A DNA stretch of 64,000 nt from Lentisphaera araneosa HTCC2155. GTDB taxonomy: Bacteria; Verrucomicrobiota; Lentisphaeria; Lentisphaerales; Lentisphaeraceae. Under the pieces are notes generated by a model. It had not been told where the DNA came from. It saw nothing but the letters and a program-made list of their open reading frames with translations, and made no database searches. The position numbers were made by a program, and so were the translations under genes. The DNA lies in contig NZ_ABCK01000008.1 in the NCBI RefSeq assembly GCF_000170755.1, positions 62,001 to 126,000 on the forward strand, in the 5' to 3' direction. This document shows, piece after piece, positions 26,026 through 35,309 of this stretch. Position 1 is the stretch's first letter. Each line of letters opens with the position of its first letter.

Positions 26026-26995
26026 TTACTTTTTGAGTTTGTAGTTTTTTTTAAGTCCAAATAGGCTTTTGATACAAGTTTTTTCTCTTAGAGGAGGTTC
26101 GATGAGTTGGGTGATTGTTTTAGCCGCATGTGACCAGGTGTGTGAATGCTGAACCAAGACCTGACCATTTAAGGCAATTTTCTTAGTAAGTGAGTCATCA
26201 TTTCTTAAGATAGTAAGTTTTTCAATCAATTCATCCATTGATTTATATAAAACTACATTGTGCATATCGACAAAGCCTACGGCGTCATTTTCGATTTTTC
26301 CTTGGTCCCAGGTGAAAAGGGTACAGCCACAAGCCATAGCTTCGAAATTCTTTATCATGTATTCCCCAAAGGGAATGTCCGCGCTAACGAAATATTTAAT
26401 TCTATTTAGAGTTTGTAAATAATCGTTTCCTGGTTTTGTCATTAATGATGGTTAAGTCTTCTTTGCTAGCTAAATTTTCTAAAAATGCTTTACGATATTT
26501 GTATACACCTGTCTGTAAGCTTCCGACAAAAGCTAGCTCTATATCTCTTGTTTGATTTAAGTTATGTAGTAATTGGTTGTCGTAAGCTTTTGAGAAGAAA
26601 TGAGCATCAAAACCTTCGTATTGCAGTCTATGGGCAAGTTCTTTTCCTGTGCAAAGTATGCGAACCCATGGGACTTGCTTGAAATATGCAGAGAATCTTC
26701 CGTTGTATTTACTCTCACAGTAGTTCTGACAGGCATCTAATTCAATGATAGTTAAGTTAGGTATTGTTTGGATGAAATTGACTTGTCTCATCATTTTTTT
26801 GTATCGAAGAAATAAGATGACTCGATCGTATTGTTCGAGCTTGATGGAAGATTTTTTTATAAATGTTTTGAGTCTTTGTTGATCGTCAGAAGAGACTCTA
26901 ATTATATCACATTTTTCGAGTCCATCAGCAATTGCATTGTACCATGTATCGAAGATGGAGCGCTGTTGTTCCTGGACGAGTAATAAAACTTTCAT
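26026..26995 (-). pseudogene. CgeB-like glycosyltransferase with frameshift, copy A
   Basis: Two overlapping phases: 26402-26995 (197 residues, MKVLLLVQEQQRSIF to about EDLTIINDKT) and 26026-26442 (138 residues, KPGNDYLQTLNRIKYF to the end). Together they match the intact paralogue at 30587-31558 over its whole length. The phase changes between about 26410 and 26445, where the intact copy reads LIHRTSSGEEYLQMLNRI, so a one-base indel is enough. The C-terminal part has KNFEAMACGC, the GT4/CgeB nucleotide-sugar motif. Sequencing error cannot be excluded. Confidence 0.85.
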
Positions 26996-26999
26996 GATC

Positions 27000-27554
27000 T
27001 TACTTCTTATAATGTTGTTTATACCATTGGACTAATTGATCTACACCTGTTTGGAGGCTTGTGGAAGGTGAATAATGCAAATTTTGGATAATTTTTGTGC
27101 AATCAGCGTGCGTCGAAACCACATCCCCTGGCTGAAGTGGCAAAAAGTTCTTTTTGGCTTCTTTGCCAGTAGCGTTCTCAATGGCCTTAATGAAATTCAT
27201 CAGCGGTACGGGGCTATTATTGCCTATGTTATAAATTTCGTAAGGTGCAGAAGAGCTATCAGTACTCAGTTTTTCTAGCTGCCTTCTTTTAGGAGGGGAG
27301 ATGAGGGCTTTGTAAATGCCATCGACGATATCGTCGATATAAGTGAAGTCGCGTGACATTTCCCCATTATTAAAAACTTTAATTTCTCTGTTATTTAATA
27401 TGGCATCAGTAAACAAGAAAAGTGCCATATCCGGGCGACCCCAGGGGCCATAGACTGTGAAGAAACGTAGGCCGGTCGTTGGCAGGTCGTAGAGGTGTGA
27501 GTAACTATGTGCCATCATTTCGTTTGATTTCTTAGTGGCGGCATAGAGACTCAC
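27000..27554 (-). pseudogene. UDP-glucuronate 4-epimerase-like fragment, copy A
   Basis: 184 residues equal to the C-terminal half of the epimerase at 31563-32597, starting at SLYAATKKSNEMMAHSYSH (Tyr-x3-Lys) and ending QLVQWYKQHYKK. The NAD-binding N-terminal half is missing, so it cannot be active. DNA identity with copy B is nearly perfect from about 27310 to 27588 and then stops abruptly at GATTCAGAAAA, where the oppositely oriented GT gene begins. This marks a recombination or deletion joint. Confidence 0.88.
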
Positions 27555-27565
27555 GGGGTGATCCG

Positions 27566-28534
27566 TTGTATCAGATTCAGAAAATTATCGCGATTGGGCC
27601 ACCCTTACTTAACTTAGAAGCTGAGTTCTCTCCCATTACATTGAAAGTTGGGAACAAAATAATCCCTTTTAAATATAAATTTAATGAAAAGAAAATAGCT
27701 GTTTTGGAAGCCAAATTAGCTGACGAGCTACAGTTTCCATGCCAATATGAAATTCACATTGGAAATCAGATTTATTCGGTAAACTTGGAAGCGATTGATA
27801 GGCCTAAAGGACCAACACTCATTTGTATCCAAAAAGATAATAATGTGCAATGGATTAAGGATTGGATTTCATATTACACTAATGAGTTTGGTGTAAAAAA
27901 TATTGTCATTTATGATAATGCGTCTACTTATCCTACCCCCTTAAAAGATGAATTAGCTGGATTGGCCAAAGTTATTGATTGGCCTTTTCCCTATGGTATT
28001 TTTTACAAGCATGCCAATAAATATGCCCAGATGGGAGCGCTCAATCATTTTAAATTAAAATTTGGTGGTGAATGCAAGATTTTTAATTTTGACATAGATG
28101 AATTACTCGTTTGTAAGAGTGATGAATTTAAGAAAAAAATTCTTTCATCACCTTATATGCGTTTTGATAGTTATGTGGTGAATTATGATCCAAGTCTACC
28201 GCAAGAAAGCTCATTCAAGGACTATGTCTATCGCGAGAAGCATGTGCATGGTTCTGCGTATAAATATGTCTTTGATAGTGCCTTAGAAGGGCTTATGAGT
28301 GTACATTACTTCAATAAGCAAAGAAGTGGTTTTACACGTTTTCTTTCTAAGAATAATGTGAAAATCCCCGCGGTCGATCCGAGTCAAGCCTATTTTTTAC
28401 ACTACAAAGGCATAAGTACTAATTGGAAAAAGCATTATAGCGATAAATTTAAAAGTGATTGTTTAGACAAGACTGATTTAGAGTTAGATTTAAGTGTCCA
28501 AGAAGCTTTTAATTACATTGAAATGCTAAAATAA
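27566..28534 (+). CDS. GT92/GT2-like glycosyltransferase with truncated 5' end
   Basis: 322 residues from a TTG at 27566. From about residue 87 it reads GPTLICIQKDNNVQWIKDWISYYTNEFGVKNIVIYDNAS, then FNFDIDELLV (the D-x-D metal site, about 172), and near the end YFLHYKGIS. This matches the glycosyltransferase group of GT92/DUF23-like proteins. The first eight codons are antisense remains of the epimerase fragment, so the true N-terminus was probably lost at the joint near 27588. The enzyme core looks complete; expression is uncertain because no normal start signal is seen. Confidence 0.7.
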   Translation: MYQIQKIIAIGPPLLNLEAEFSPITLKVGNKIIPFKYKFNEKKIAVLEAKLADELQFPCQYEIHIGNQIYSVNLEAIDRPKGPTLICIQKDNNVQWIKDWISYYTNEFGVKNIVIYDNASTYPTPLKDELAGLAKVIDWPFPYGIFYKHANKYAQMGALNHFKLKFGGECKIFNFDIDELLVCKSDEFKKKILSSPYMRFDSYVVNYDPSLPQESSFKDYVYREKHVHGSAYKYVFDSALEGLMSVHYFNKQRSGFTRFLSKNNVKIPAVDPSQAYFLHYKGISTNWKKHYSDKFKSDCLDKTDLELDLSVQEAFNYIEMLK

Positions 28535-28542
28535 TCATATTG

Positions 28543-29376
28543 CTATATAGTGAGCTTGGAGCTACCTTTATTAGTTATAAGGCGAATTTTCTTGAAGCGT
28601 TCTTCGCTATTGAGCTTTAATTTATAGTAATGATTAAAAAGCGCTATTAATTCTTGCTTATCAAATTTGTTGTTTAAATATTGTGTAGTGACATTTTGAA
28701 AATCTTCTTCACTAATTAGATCAACTAATAGCCGATTTCGCATATTTGAAATTTGAATACATAGAGCTTTTTCCTGATTATACCTTAGGGGGACTGCTAA
28801 CTCAAGGTCAATGAAATGCCCAGATTTAAAGTCAGGTGCTAGGAAAATGTTGCTGGTGTTGGTGTCGCCGTGATATATTTTAGAGTTTAAAGAGTCATAC
28901 ATAAAATCAAAAGTGTTATGTAATATTTTTTCAATATTACTGGGATTCTCTTTTATATATTCAATGGCTGATTTGTAGAGTGATTTTCTGTAAATTATAA
29001 CACTTTTTAAAGAGAGATGATTGAATTGAAGAGCCAAGACATCGTGGCTGGGCAATTCTTGGTTTTTGGCGACTAAAGTATTGTAAACTTCACCAAAAAA
29101 ACCTTCGTTACCTTTGGAGGGATTGTTGAGGTTTAGTTTACTTTCTTTAAATCGACGCTTAAAACGTTTTCGTTCGTATTTTACTACAAAATCATTGAAA
29201 ATAAAGACATCAGATAGATTTTTTGAGCTGACGTCACAACCCAGTAATTTTGCCTCTTGTATAATCTTTGATATCTGATTAATTGAAAGCTCGTCTGAAA
29301 AAGATAAAGTAGAACGGGAAAAACTACGATGTTCATGCTTAGCTAATTGCTTCAGGTCATGCCAGAGTTTATTCAT
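28543..29376 (-). CDS. LPS-kinase-like protein (WaaP/YrbL type), copy B
   Basis: 277 residues, paralogous to 23994-24821 throughout. It retains IYHGDTNTSNIFLAPDFKSG (catalytic H-G-D and Asn, about 170) and HFIDLELAV (DFG-like Asp). Ends SKLTI. It overlaps the upstream NTase/NDK-like gene by eight bases exactly as in copy A, so this overlap predates the duplication. Substrate unknown; probably a sugar of the surface glycan made by the cassette. Confidence 0.73.
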   Translation of the reverse strand: MNKLWHDLKQLAKHEHRSFSRSTLSFSDELSINQISKIIQEAKLLGCDVSSKNLSDVFIFNDFVVKYERKRFKRRFKESKLNLNNPSKGNEGFFGEVYNTLVAKNQELPSHDVLALQFNHLSLKSVIIYRKSLYKSAIEYIKENPSNIEKILHNTFDFMYDSLNSKIYHGDTNTSNIFLAPDFKSGHFIDLELAVPLRYNQEKALCIQISNMRNRLLVDLISEEDFQNVTTQYLNNKFDKQELIALFNHYYKLKLNSEERFKKIRLITNKGSSKLTI

Positions 29377-30577
29377 TTTTTAATGCATCTATAGATTCTG
29401 TTAAAGACTCAGTTGATTGACTGCTTAAATATTCGTACATGTAAAAAGCCTCTGTAGCATTATCACTGCTGTGAATGGCATTATCAATACCAGTATTTAG
29501 CTTAATGCTTTTTCTTATTTCATGTTTTATGAAGATATTATTATTAACAATTTCTGGATGTTTCGATTTTAATACTGGATCGATTTCGAGCTCTGGGGAT
29601 TTATCGTAATAAACAAGGTATTTGTAGGGTTTTAAGATTTTATGTGTTTTGATAGAAAGCCAATTCCCGCCTCTTAAATTAGCCATGGCTCGTTCTTGTT
29701 GCTGGGGGCTTAATTCCCCTGCTTCAATTAATTCAAACTTACTCGAAAGTTTTTGCTCGATAAGCTGCTGCTCAGCTGGGAATTTGCTTAAGTCTCCGCG
29801 AAGAACGTAGACGATTATATAGGGATATTGCTTGTCAAGTTGCTCATATTTCACGAAAAAATCGGCTTTCAGTTTAGATATAAACAGGGATTTTTTAGGC
29901 CAACGGGGGAGTAAATCTAAAGGGATCGACCAGGAGTGTTCTTGTAGCCAATGATGGAGGCTTTGTAGATTTATTTCATCAGGGAGCTGAACCTTGTTCT
30001 TTTTTGACTCATCTTTTAGGAGTTGGAGGTAGTCTTTTTTTGGTTTTTGCTTAGTGGCGATACCTTTTACTCCAGATGGTATGCCCGATTCTAAAGCTTT
30101 TTGATAAGTTAGATGATAGACAAGTGATTTTATGTAGAGGAGACCAGAAGGGCATGAAAACCCTTGTTCTTTTGATGAGTTGGAGAGTAATTCCAAGCCC
30201 TTGTTTGGGGGGAAATAGGGGAGACCTCGCATATGCATGCCTTTAGATCCATATAAGGAATATAAATCGATTTTAATACCTTTTTTTCTGACACTACAGA
30301 TGTCGAGTAAAGTCATTACATCCTTTAGTTCGAGTAAAAGATCGATGTCACCAAATGTCTCATCAATTTCCTTGTTGCTATATAGAGCTAAATCAATGTC
30401 GTAGGGAACAGATTCGGGCCAGCGCAATGAGCTATAGCGAATCTTACGATCGTCAAGGTATTTAAAGAATTGATTGAGGTTCTCTATTCTTAGCGTTATG
30501 ATAGATTTTCGTTTAAGTCGCTTACGCCATTTGTTTTTTAGGCGCCACTTAAGGAATGTGTGTTTAATTTTGAGCAT
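29369..30577 (-). CDS. NTase-like plus NDK-like two-domain protein, copy B
   Basis: 402 residues, paralogous to 24814-26025. It has TFGDIDLLLEL (about residue 69) with KIDLYS (about 101) in the N-terminal nucleotidyltransferase-like region. The C-terminal NDK-like region has YIIVYVLRGDL, SSKFELIEAGELSP, YKYLVYYDKSP, IKHEIRKSIKLNTGIDNAIHSSDNATEAF. Conservation of NAIHSSDN in both copies argues that the putative catalytic His is under selection. The conserved block RGIPYFPPNK/RGLPYFPPNK between the two domains may be specific to this family. Confidence 0.62.
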   Translation of the reverse strand: MLKIKHTFLKWRLKNKWRKRLKRKSIITLRIENLNQFFKYLDDRKIRYSSLRWPESVPYDIDLALYSNKEIDETFGDIDLLLELKDVMTLLDICSVRKKGIKIDLYSLYGSKGMHMRGLPYFPPNKGLELLSNSSKEQGFSCPSGLLYIKSLVYHLTYQKALESGIPSGVKGIATKQKPKKDYLQLLKDESKKNKVQLPDEINLQSLHHWLQEHSWSIPLDLLPRWPKKSLFISKLKADFFVKYEQLDKQYPYIIVYVLRGDLSKFPAEQQLIEQKLSSKFELIEAGELSPQQQERAMANLRGGNWLSIKTHKILKPYKYLVYYDKSPELEIDPVLKSKHPEIVNNNIFIKHEIRKSIKLNTGIDNAIHSSDNATEAFYMYEYLSSQSTESLTESIDALKNE

Positions 30578-30586
30578 TAAAATCGT

Positions 30587-31558
30587 TTAGTTGTTTTTTA
30601 CTTGATAAGTGGAGAAGAGGCCAAGGCAATGCTTCTTTTGAACTTTAGTTCTTAAGGGGGCTTGTAGCGCTTCGATAATTTTGTTGGCTGAATCTTGCCA
30701 AGTATGATTGTCTTCGACGAGTTTCTGGCCGTTCTCGGCGATAATTTTAGATAATTTTTCATTATTTCTAAGGATATTGATTTTCTCAATTAATTCATCC
30801 ATGTCCTTGTATAAAACGACATTTTCCATATCGACAAAACCAAGTTGTTGATTTTCGACTTCGCCATTATTCCAAGTAAAGAGAACGCAGCCACAAGCCA
30901 TGGCTTCAAAGTTTTTAATCATGTATTCTTTGAAAGGTATGTCGGCACTAATAAAGAATTTGATGCGATTGAGCATCTGTAGGTACTCTTCGCCAGAACT
31001 TGTACGATGAATGAGGACCTCTTCTTTTTTAGCGAGATCTTCTAGGAATTGCTTTCTGTGTTTATAAACTCCCGTTTGCAGGCTTCCTAAAAATCCGAGT
31101 TCGATATCGCGGTTTAGCTTGAGGTTCTTGAGGAGTTTATGGTCATAGGCTTTGCCGACAAAATGGACATCAAAACCCTCGTCACAGAGGGTTTGTGTGT
31201 GGCCTTTCCCTGTACAAAGAACTCGAGCCCATGGGATTTGATTAAAGTATTTGGTAAAGCGTCCATTGTATTTACTTTCACAGTAATTTTGGAAAGCATC
31301 GAGTTCAATGATAACTAAATTCGGAATGCTCTGGATGTAATTGACTTGTCGCATCATTTTTTTGTATCGAAGGAATAAGATGACTCGATCATAGGTAGAA
31401 AAGTCGATATTCCTACTTTTAACAAATTTTTTAAGCCTCTTTTGTTCATCTGAATTAACGCGTACGAGGTCACATTCATCGAGACCATTTGCTATGGCTT
31501 CATACCATGTGTCAAAAATTGATCTTTGTTGTTCCTGAACTAAAAATAATACTTTCAT
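30587..31558 (-). CDS. CgeB-like glycosyltransferase, copy B
   Basis: 323 residues, intact counterpart of the frameshifted copy A. N-terminal MKVLFLVQEQQRSIFDTWYEAIANGL is a Rossmann start of a GT-B enzyme; the C-terminal half has DIPFKEYMIKNFEAMACGCVLFTWNNGE, the E-x-x-A-x-G nucleotide-sugar contact of GT4/CgeB-like proteins, and an EDNHTWQDSANKI tail. I start at the ATG at 31558 rather than 31597, as it matches copy A and removes an overlap with the epimerase gene. Acceptor and donor are unknown; the adjacent epimerase suggests UDP-galacturonate. Confidence 0.8.
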   Translation of the reverse strand: MKVLFLVQEQQRSIFDTWYEAIANGLDECDLVRVNSDEQKRLKKFVKSRNIDFSTYDRVILFLRYKKMMRQVNYIQSIPNLVIIELDAFQNYCESKYNGRFTKYFNQIPWARVLCTGKGHTQTLCDEGFDVHFVGKAYDHKLLKNLKLNRDIELGFLGSLQTGVYKHRKQFLEDLAKKEEVLIHRTSSGEEYLQMLNRIKFFISADIPFKEYMIKNFEAMACGCVLFTWNNGEVENQQLGFVDMENVVLYKDMDELIEKINILRNNEKLSKIIAENGQKLVEDNHTWQDSANKIIEALQAPLRTKVQKKHCLGLFSTYQVKNN

Positions 31559-31562
31559 AAGC

Positions 31563-32597
31563 CTAGTAATTATAATAATTTTTGTACCATTGAACAAATT
31601 GATCTACACCTTTTTGGAGGCTTGTGGAAGGTGAATAATGCAAATTTTGGATAATTTTTGTGCAATCAGCGTGCGTCGAAACCACATCGCCTGGCTGAAG
31701 TGGCATGTAATTCTTTTTAGCTTCTATACCAGTGGATTTTTCGATAGCCCTGATGAAGTCCATGAGGGGGACGGGGCTATTATTACCTATGTTGTAAAGC
31801 TCATAGGGTGCGGATGAGTTATCTGTGCGCAACTTATCTTCTTGAGTTCTTTTTGGCGGTGAAAGTAGGGCTTTATAAATTCCATCGACGATGTCGTCGA
31901 TATAGGTGAAGTCGCGTGACATTTCCCCATTATTAAAAACTTTAATTTCTCTGTTATTTAATATGGCATCAGTAAACAAGAAAAGTGCCATGTCCGGGCG
32001 ACCCCAGGGGCCATAGACTGTGAAGAAACGTAGGCCGGTCGTTGGCAGGTCGTAGAGGTGTGAGTAACTATGTGCCATCATTTCGTTTGATTTCTTAGTG
32101 GCTGCATAGAGGCTGACGGGGTGATCAGTTGTGTGAGATTCAGAAAAGGGGCTGAGGCTGTTTAGCCCATAAAATGATGAGCTGCTAGCGTAGACTAAAT
32201 GTTTGATGTTGAAGTGTCTGCAGGCTTCAAGAAGATTGCCAAAGCCAACTAGGTTGCTTTGAATGTATTCATTTGGGTTTTCTATACTGTATCGAACTCC
32301 GGCCTGAGCTGCGAGGTTGCATACGGCATCGAAATCTTCATCTCTGAATAATTTATCGAGGCTGTCTTTGTCTTGTAATGCGATTTTTTTGAACGTGAAG
32401 TTTCGGTGTTTTGTGCTGGTGTGCTGTTTTTTTGCAATCCCGAGTTCTTGAAGTCTGCTTAGTTTTAAGTTGACATCATAATAATCGTTTAAATTGTCGA
32501 TTCCGACTACCTCAAAATCTAGTTCAATTAATTTTTTGGCTAGATGAAAGCCAATGAATCCTGCTACACCAGTGATAAGAATTTTTTTTATATGCAT
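31563..32597 (-). CDS. UDP-glucuronate 4-epimerase-like NAD-dependent epimerase
   Basis: 344 residues, extended SDR. ITGVAGFIGFHLAKKLIE (residues 8-25) binds NAD; NLAAQAGVRYSIENPNEYIQSN (about 96) and YASSSSFYGLN (Ser-Ser) precede the catalytic SLYAATKKSNE (Tyr-x3-Lys, about 160) and LRFFTVYGPWGRPDMALF (about 188). The AAQAGVRYS and PWGRPDMA motifs are those of UDP-glucuronate epimerases (CapI/GAE group), giving UDP-galacturonate. First gene of cassette B, which reads epimerase, GT, NTase/NDK-like, kinase. Confidence 0.88.
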   Translation of the reverse strand: MHIKKILITGVAGFIGFHLAKKLIELDFEVVGIDNLNDYYDVNLKLSRLQELGIAKKQHTSTKHRNFTFKKIALQDKDSLDKLFRDEDFDAVCNLAAQAGVRYSIENPNEYIQSNLVGFGNLLEACRHFNIKHLVYASSSSFYGLNSLSPFSESHTTDHPVSLYAATKKSNEMMAHSYSHLYDLPTTGLRFFTVYGPWGRPDMALFLFTDAILNNREIKVFNNGEMSRDFTYIDDIVDGIYKALLSPPKRTQEDKLRTDNSSAPYELYNIGNNSPVPLMDFIRAIEKSTGIEAKKNYMPLQPGDVVSTHADCTKIIQNLHYSPSTSLQKGVDQFVQWYKNYYNY

Positions 32598-33001
32598 AAA
32601 GTTAGGTGCCTTTTGTGTCGTTATATTTTATTAGATTTCGATGTGTTTTTATCTAAAATGTACAATAATCTTATTTAGAGTAATGACCATATTTTTTTTT
32701 ATGAAATGTTTAATTCATTTTTCAGTGATTAAAGCCTTGGTTTGGGATCTTGGTGTTGTTGGTCGACGCGAAAAAAGCAGTTAAGGGTGGGGGGTTGTTT
32801 TAAATCAGTATTTTAAATAATTAGAATGCCGTTTGTGTTCAATCTAATATTAAGAAATCATTAATTTGGGGCATTTGAAAAGACGGCCTGTTGCCTAAAT
32901 AAAATATTATTTATACAGTGTACTGTATTATTTTTTTAAATTATTTTATAAACAAAGCCTAATAAGGAATGCAGTTATGCCAAAAGGAAAGTACACACTA
33001 A
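32598..33001. other. Gene-free AT-rich interval before IS1380
   Basis: No gene is supported. It contains GACGGCCTGTTGCC at 32883, which looks like one decayed unit of the hairpin arrays, the palindrome at 32913-32928, and an AAGGAATGCAGTTATG start (ATG about 32977) with an open phase MPKGKYTLT that stops within the IS1380 end. The promoter for the epimerase cassette should be within the first 150 bases, but no clear boxes were found. Confidence 0.6.
32913..32928. promoter_or_regulatory. Palindromic operator-like site
   Basis: ATACAGT-GT-ACTGTAT is a perfect 7-bp inverted repeat with a 2-bp centre in AT-rich DNA. It sits about 60 bases upstream of the short open phase at 32977 that IS1380 interrupts, so it may be an operator of a lost gene. 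No regulator in the window can be matched to it. Confidence 0.4.
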
Positions 33002-33233
33002 CCTGAATTCGTGACAAAGATTTGTGAACTACCTCAAAAAGCTGTAATTGGTTAATTTGAGGAGTATTTAAGCCTGTATTATGAAAAATTTCTATACCTT
33101 ATGATGACAGTGATGTATATGGACCACGGAAACCTCAAAAACTAGCGTGCACCAAGACAAATTGCCGTAATTTGAGTACAGGGAAGTAAAAGCTCTGTAA
33201 TCAGAACTTCCTGAGAGTGATATTTGGGCAGCT

Positions 33234-34376
33234 TTAAAGACTAAAAGAAATTTTTTGATAGAGTTTAAACCAAGGGCAATGTCGTCCAAATTTAAGGAAC
33301 TCGTCTCCTGAATGTTTTACGTGCTTACAGGCTATCAAAATTAGATCCCGTATCACGCAACGTAAACGTCGTCGTTGGCCTTTAATTTTTACAGGAACCA
33401 ACGGTTTATTCTTGATTAGGTGAGTACCGATAACTCTGAGAATATTAAAGGCGAGCATGGCGCAGTGCAGAAAAAACTGGTTTGCCACGAATTTGCCCGA
33501 AGGTAGGCGTTCCACATTCATATCGGTTTTGAGTTCGCTATGATACTGTTCGCTGGTTCCGTGATCATGGTAGAGATCAATTACATCTTCAGCTTCTAAA
33601 GGGAGGTTTGTCCAATATGTTTCAACTTCTATCTCAGGTATTAAGAGCTTATTGCCGTCTTGATCTTCCAATCGCTCTGTAACCTTAAAGATTAAAGGAA
33701 TCGCGCTACGTTTTTCATTGTTGCCCGGAGACTTATGATGAACTTCTCCCACCAATATATTCTTGCCATCACGCGATTTGAGTTGACGGCCAAGGCGTCG
33801 CGCATTAGCAAGCCACTGAACTTTATCTTCTTTTCGAAGGTTTCGTTTTATCAAAAAGTAGTGGTCTTCTGGTAGGTGATCAAAGTTAATTTCAGCATCA
33901 TGAGCAGAATCTAAGCGAAGTAGAACTGGGTGATTAAGATTAAGTTCTTTGACCATAGTAAAACTCTCGTCTAAAAACTGCGGCATTCCTTTCTGTGCGT
34001 GCTGTGATCCTGGTCGTAATTCCTGATTGAGCATAAAACCCTGAGTTCCGATATAAGCAAACATGGGAGAAAAACCATCGTGGTTTTTGTATGTCCAGCA
34101 TACATGCTCTTTTTGACTACCGGAATTATCCATGGGTGAAACGTCCATATCAAGTGGAATGAAATCCATGCCACCTTTTGAAATTTGACCTACCGACTGC
34201 TTTTTAAGAAGCTTTGTATTCGCTTGCTTCAAAAGGCTTTTATGCTTGGATGGCATCGTTTCCAGGCGTTGGCGAAGTCGTTCCTCTGAGGGCACACTAT
34301 TTAATCCAAGCGATTTGCTAAAGACTTCATTTTCACGAAACTGATTTATGTCTGTGTAGCGCTCACGACCTTGAGC
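33234..34376 (-). pseudogene. IS1380 transposase, 3' part
   Basis: Encodes the portion from AQGRERYTDINQFRENEVFSKSLGLNSVPSEERLRQRLE to the end. IPLDMDVSPMDNSGSQKE holds the first catalytic Asp, LLRLDSAHDAE the second, and DHGTSEQYHSELKTDMNVERLPSGKF the Glu region typical of IS1380. The open phase extends to 34397 with an ATG created by the nested element, so a truncated product of 387 residues is possible but lacks the N-terminal DNA-binding part. Confidence 0.88.
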
Positions 34377-34397
34377 CAGCAAGATGCACTCCGACAT

Positions 34398-35301
34398 TTA
34401 TGCAGCGACACTGATCTCTATTTGACACAGTAGCTGGCAGAGCTTCTCTAAATTGAACCCTATGGCACTTATTAGCGTTTCTTGACGAACCCTCTTTAAA
34501 CCACAAACTGTAAATCTCTCAAGGTTATGGTAATTCTTCAGCTTTGAAATTCCAGCTTCAGAAATAGATCGGATATTTCTTGCCAGCTGGTAGTTTTCAG
34601 TCTCATAAATTGCTTCTCCAAGGAGCTTCTTTCCCTTTGAACCACTGATACTGACTAATTCCGCCCCCTTTTCTAGGGCGTAATCCAAATTCGCGGCCGA
34701 GCTATACCCGTCGTTAACACTGATCATCATAGCCGTCTCGCCGGTCATCTTTTCATTTTCCACAAGGCAATTCGTAAAGGCCTTACTATCACTGGTGTTT
34801 CCAGATTCTAGAGTAAAAGATGTCAGGAAACCATTGGCGCTAAAGGCAAAATTTGGTCGGTAACCAAACACGGTTTCACGACCGCCTTTTTTGATAAAGG
34901 CCGCATCGTCATCACTCATGCTGTATATTTTCCGTGCCGTCTTCGTATCGTAGTCCTCTGGAGCCATATTGAAGCGATGTTCAACCATCAAAACCTTATC
35001 TGTGAAACGGGATAGTGATTCATCAATAGTCAGAGCATTTATACTGCCACAGTGTTGTTTGATTTTAGGAAGCACCTTCTCCAAGCGAGTTATGAATTTT
35101 CGACATCTAGGCAAAAGCTCTTGTGTATAAGAGTTTCGCCTCATTTTCTTTGCTCCTTTCTTTCCTTTGAACATCGAAATTTCGAAGTTTAATTTACTCA
35201 TGTCATCACAGTAATTCTGTAGGCGCTTGAGAGGAGTTTTCCTACGCTCAACACACGGAAGCTGATCATGGACTTCATGGATGTTTTTCATAATTTTACA
35301 A
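34398..35301 (-). pseudogene. Unclassified IS transposase, 3' part
   Basis: From SCKIMKNIHEVHDQLPCVERR to QIEISVAA. It contains ESLSRFTDKVLMVEHRF, FGYRPNFAFSANGFLTSFTLESGNTSDSK and ISVNDGYSSAANLDYALEKGA, where the N-D-G-Y Asp is likely the second catalytic residue. Joined with 36704-37248 (counting the 8-bp duplication once) it gives 1,449 bp, an in-frame 482-residue protein. Confidence 0.85.
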
Positions 35302-35309
35302 CTAAGGTT

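Noticed and set aside
33092..33289. Small minus-strand frame at the left end of IS1380
   Set aside because: It overlaps the transposase 3' end in another phase and shows no codon or motif support.
16325..33795. TGAGTTGAC matches within IS3 orfA (about 16332) and the IS1380 transposase (about 33779)
   Set aside because: They are single 9-mers in ordinary coding sequence without hairpin units around them; about one chance match per window is expected. The longer TGAGTTGACGGCC match in IS1380 is curious but encodes conserved transposase residues.
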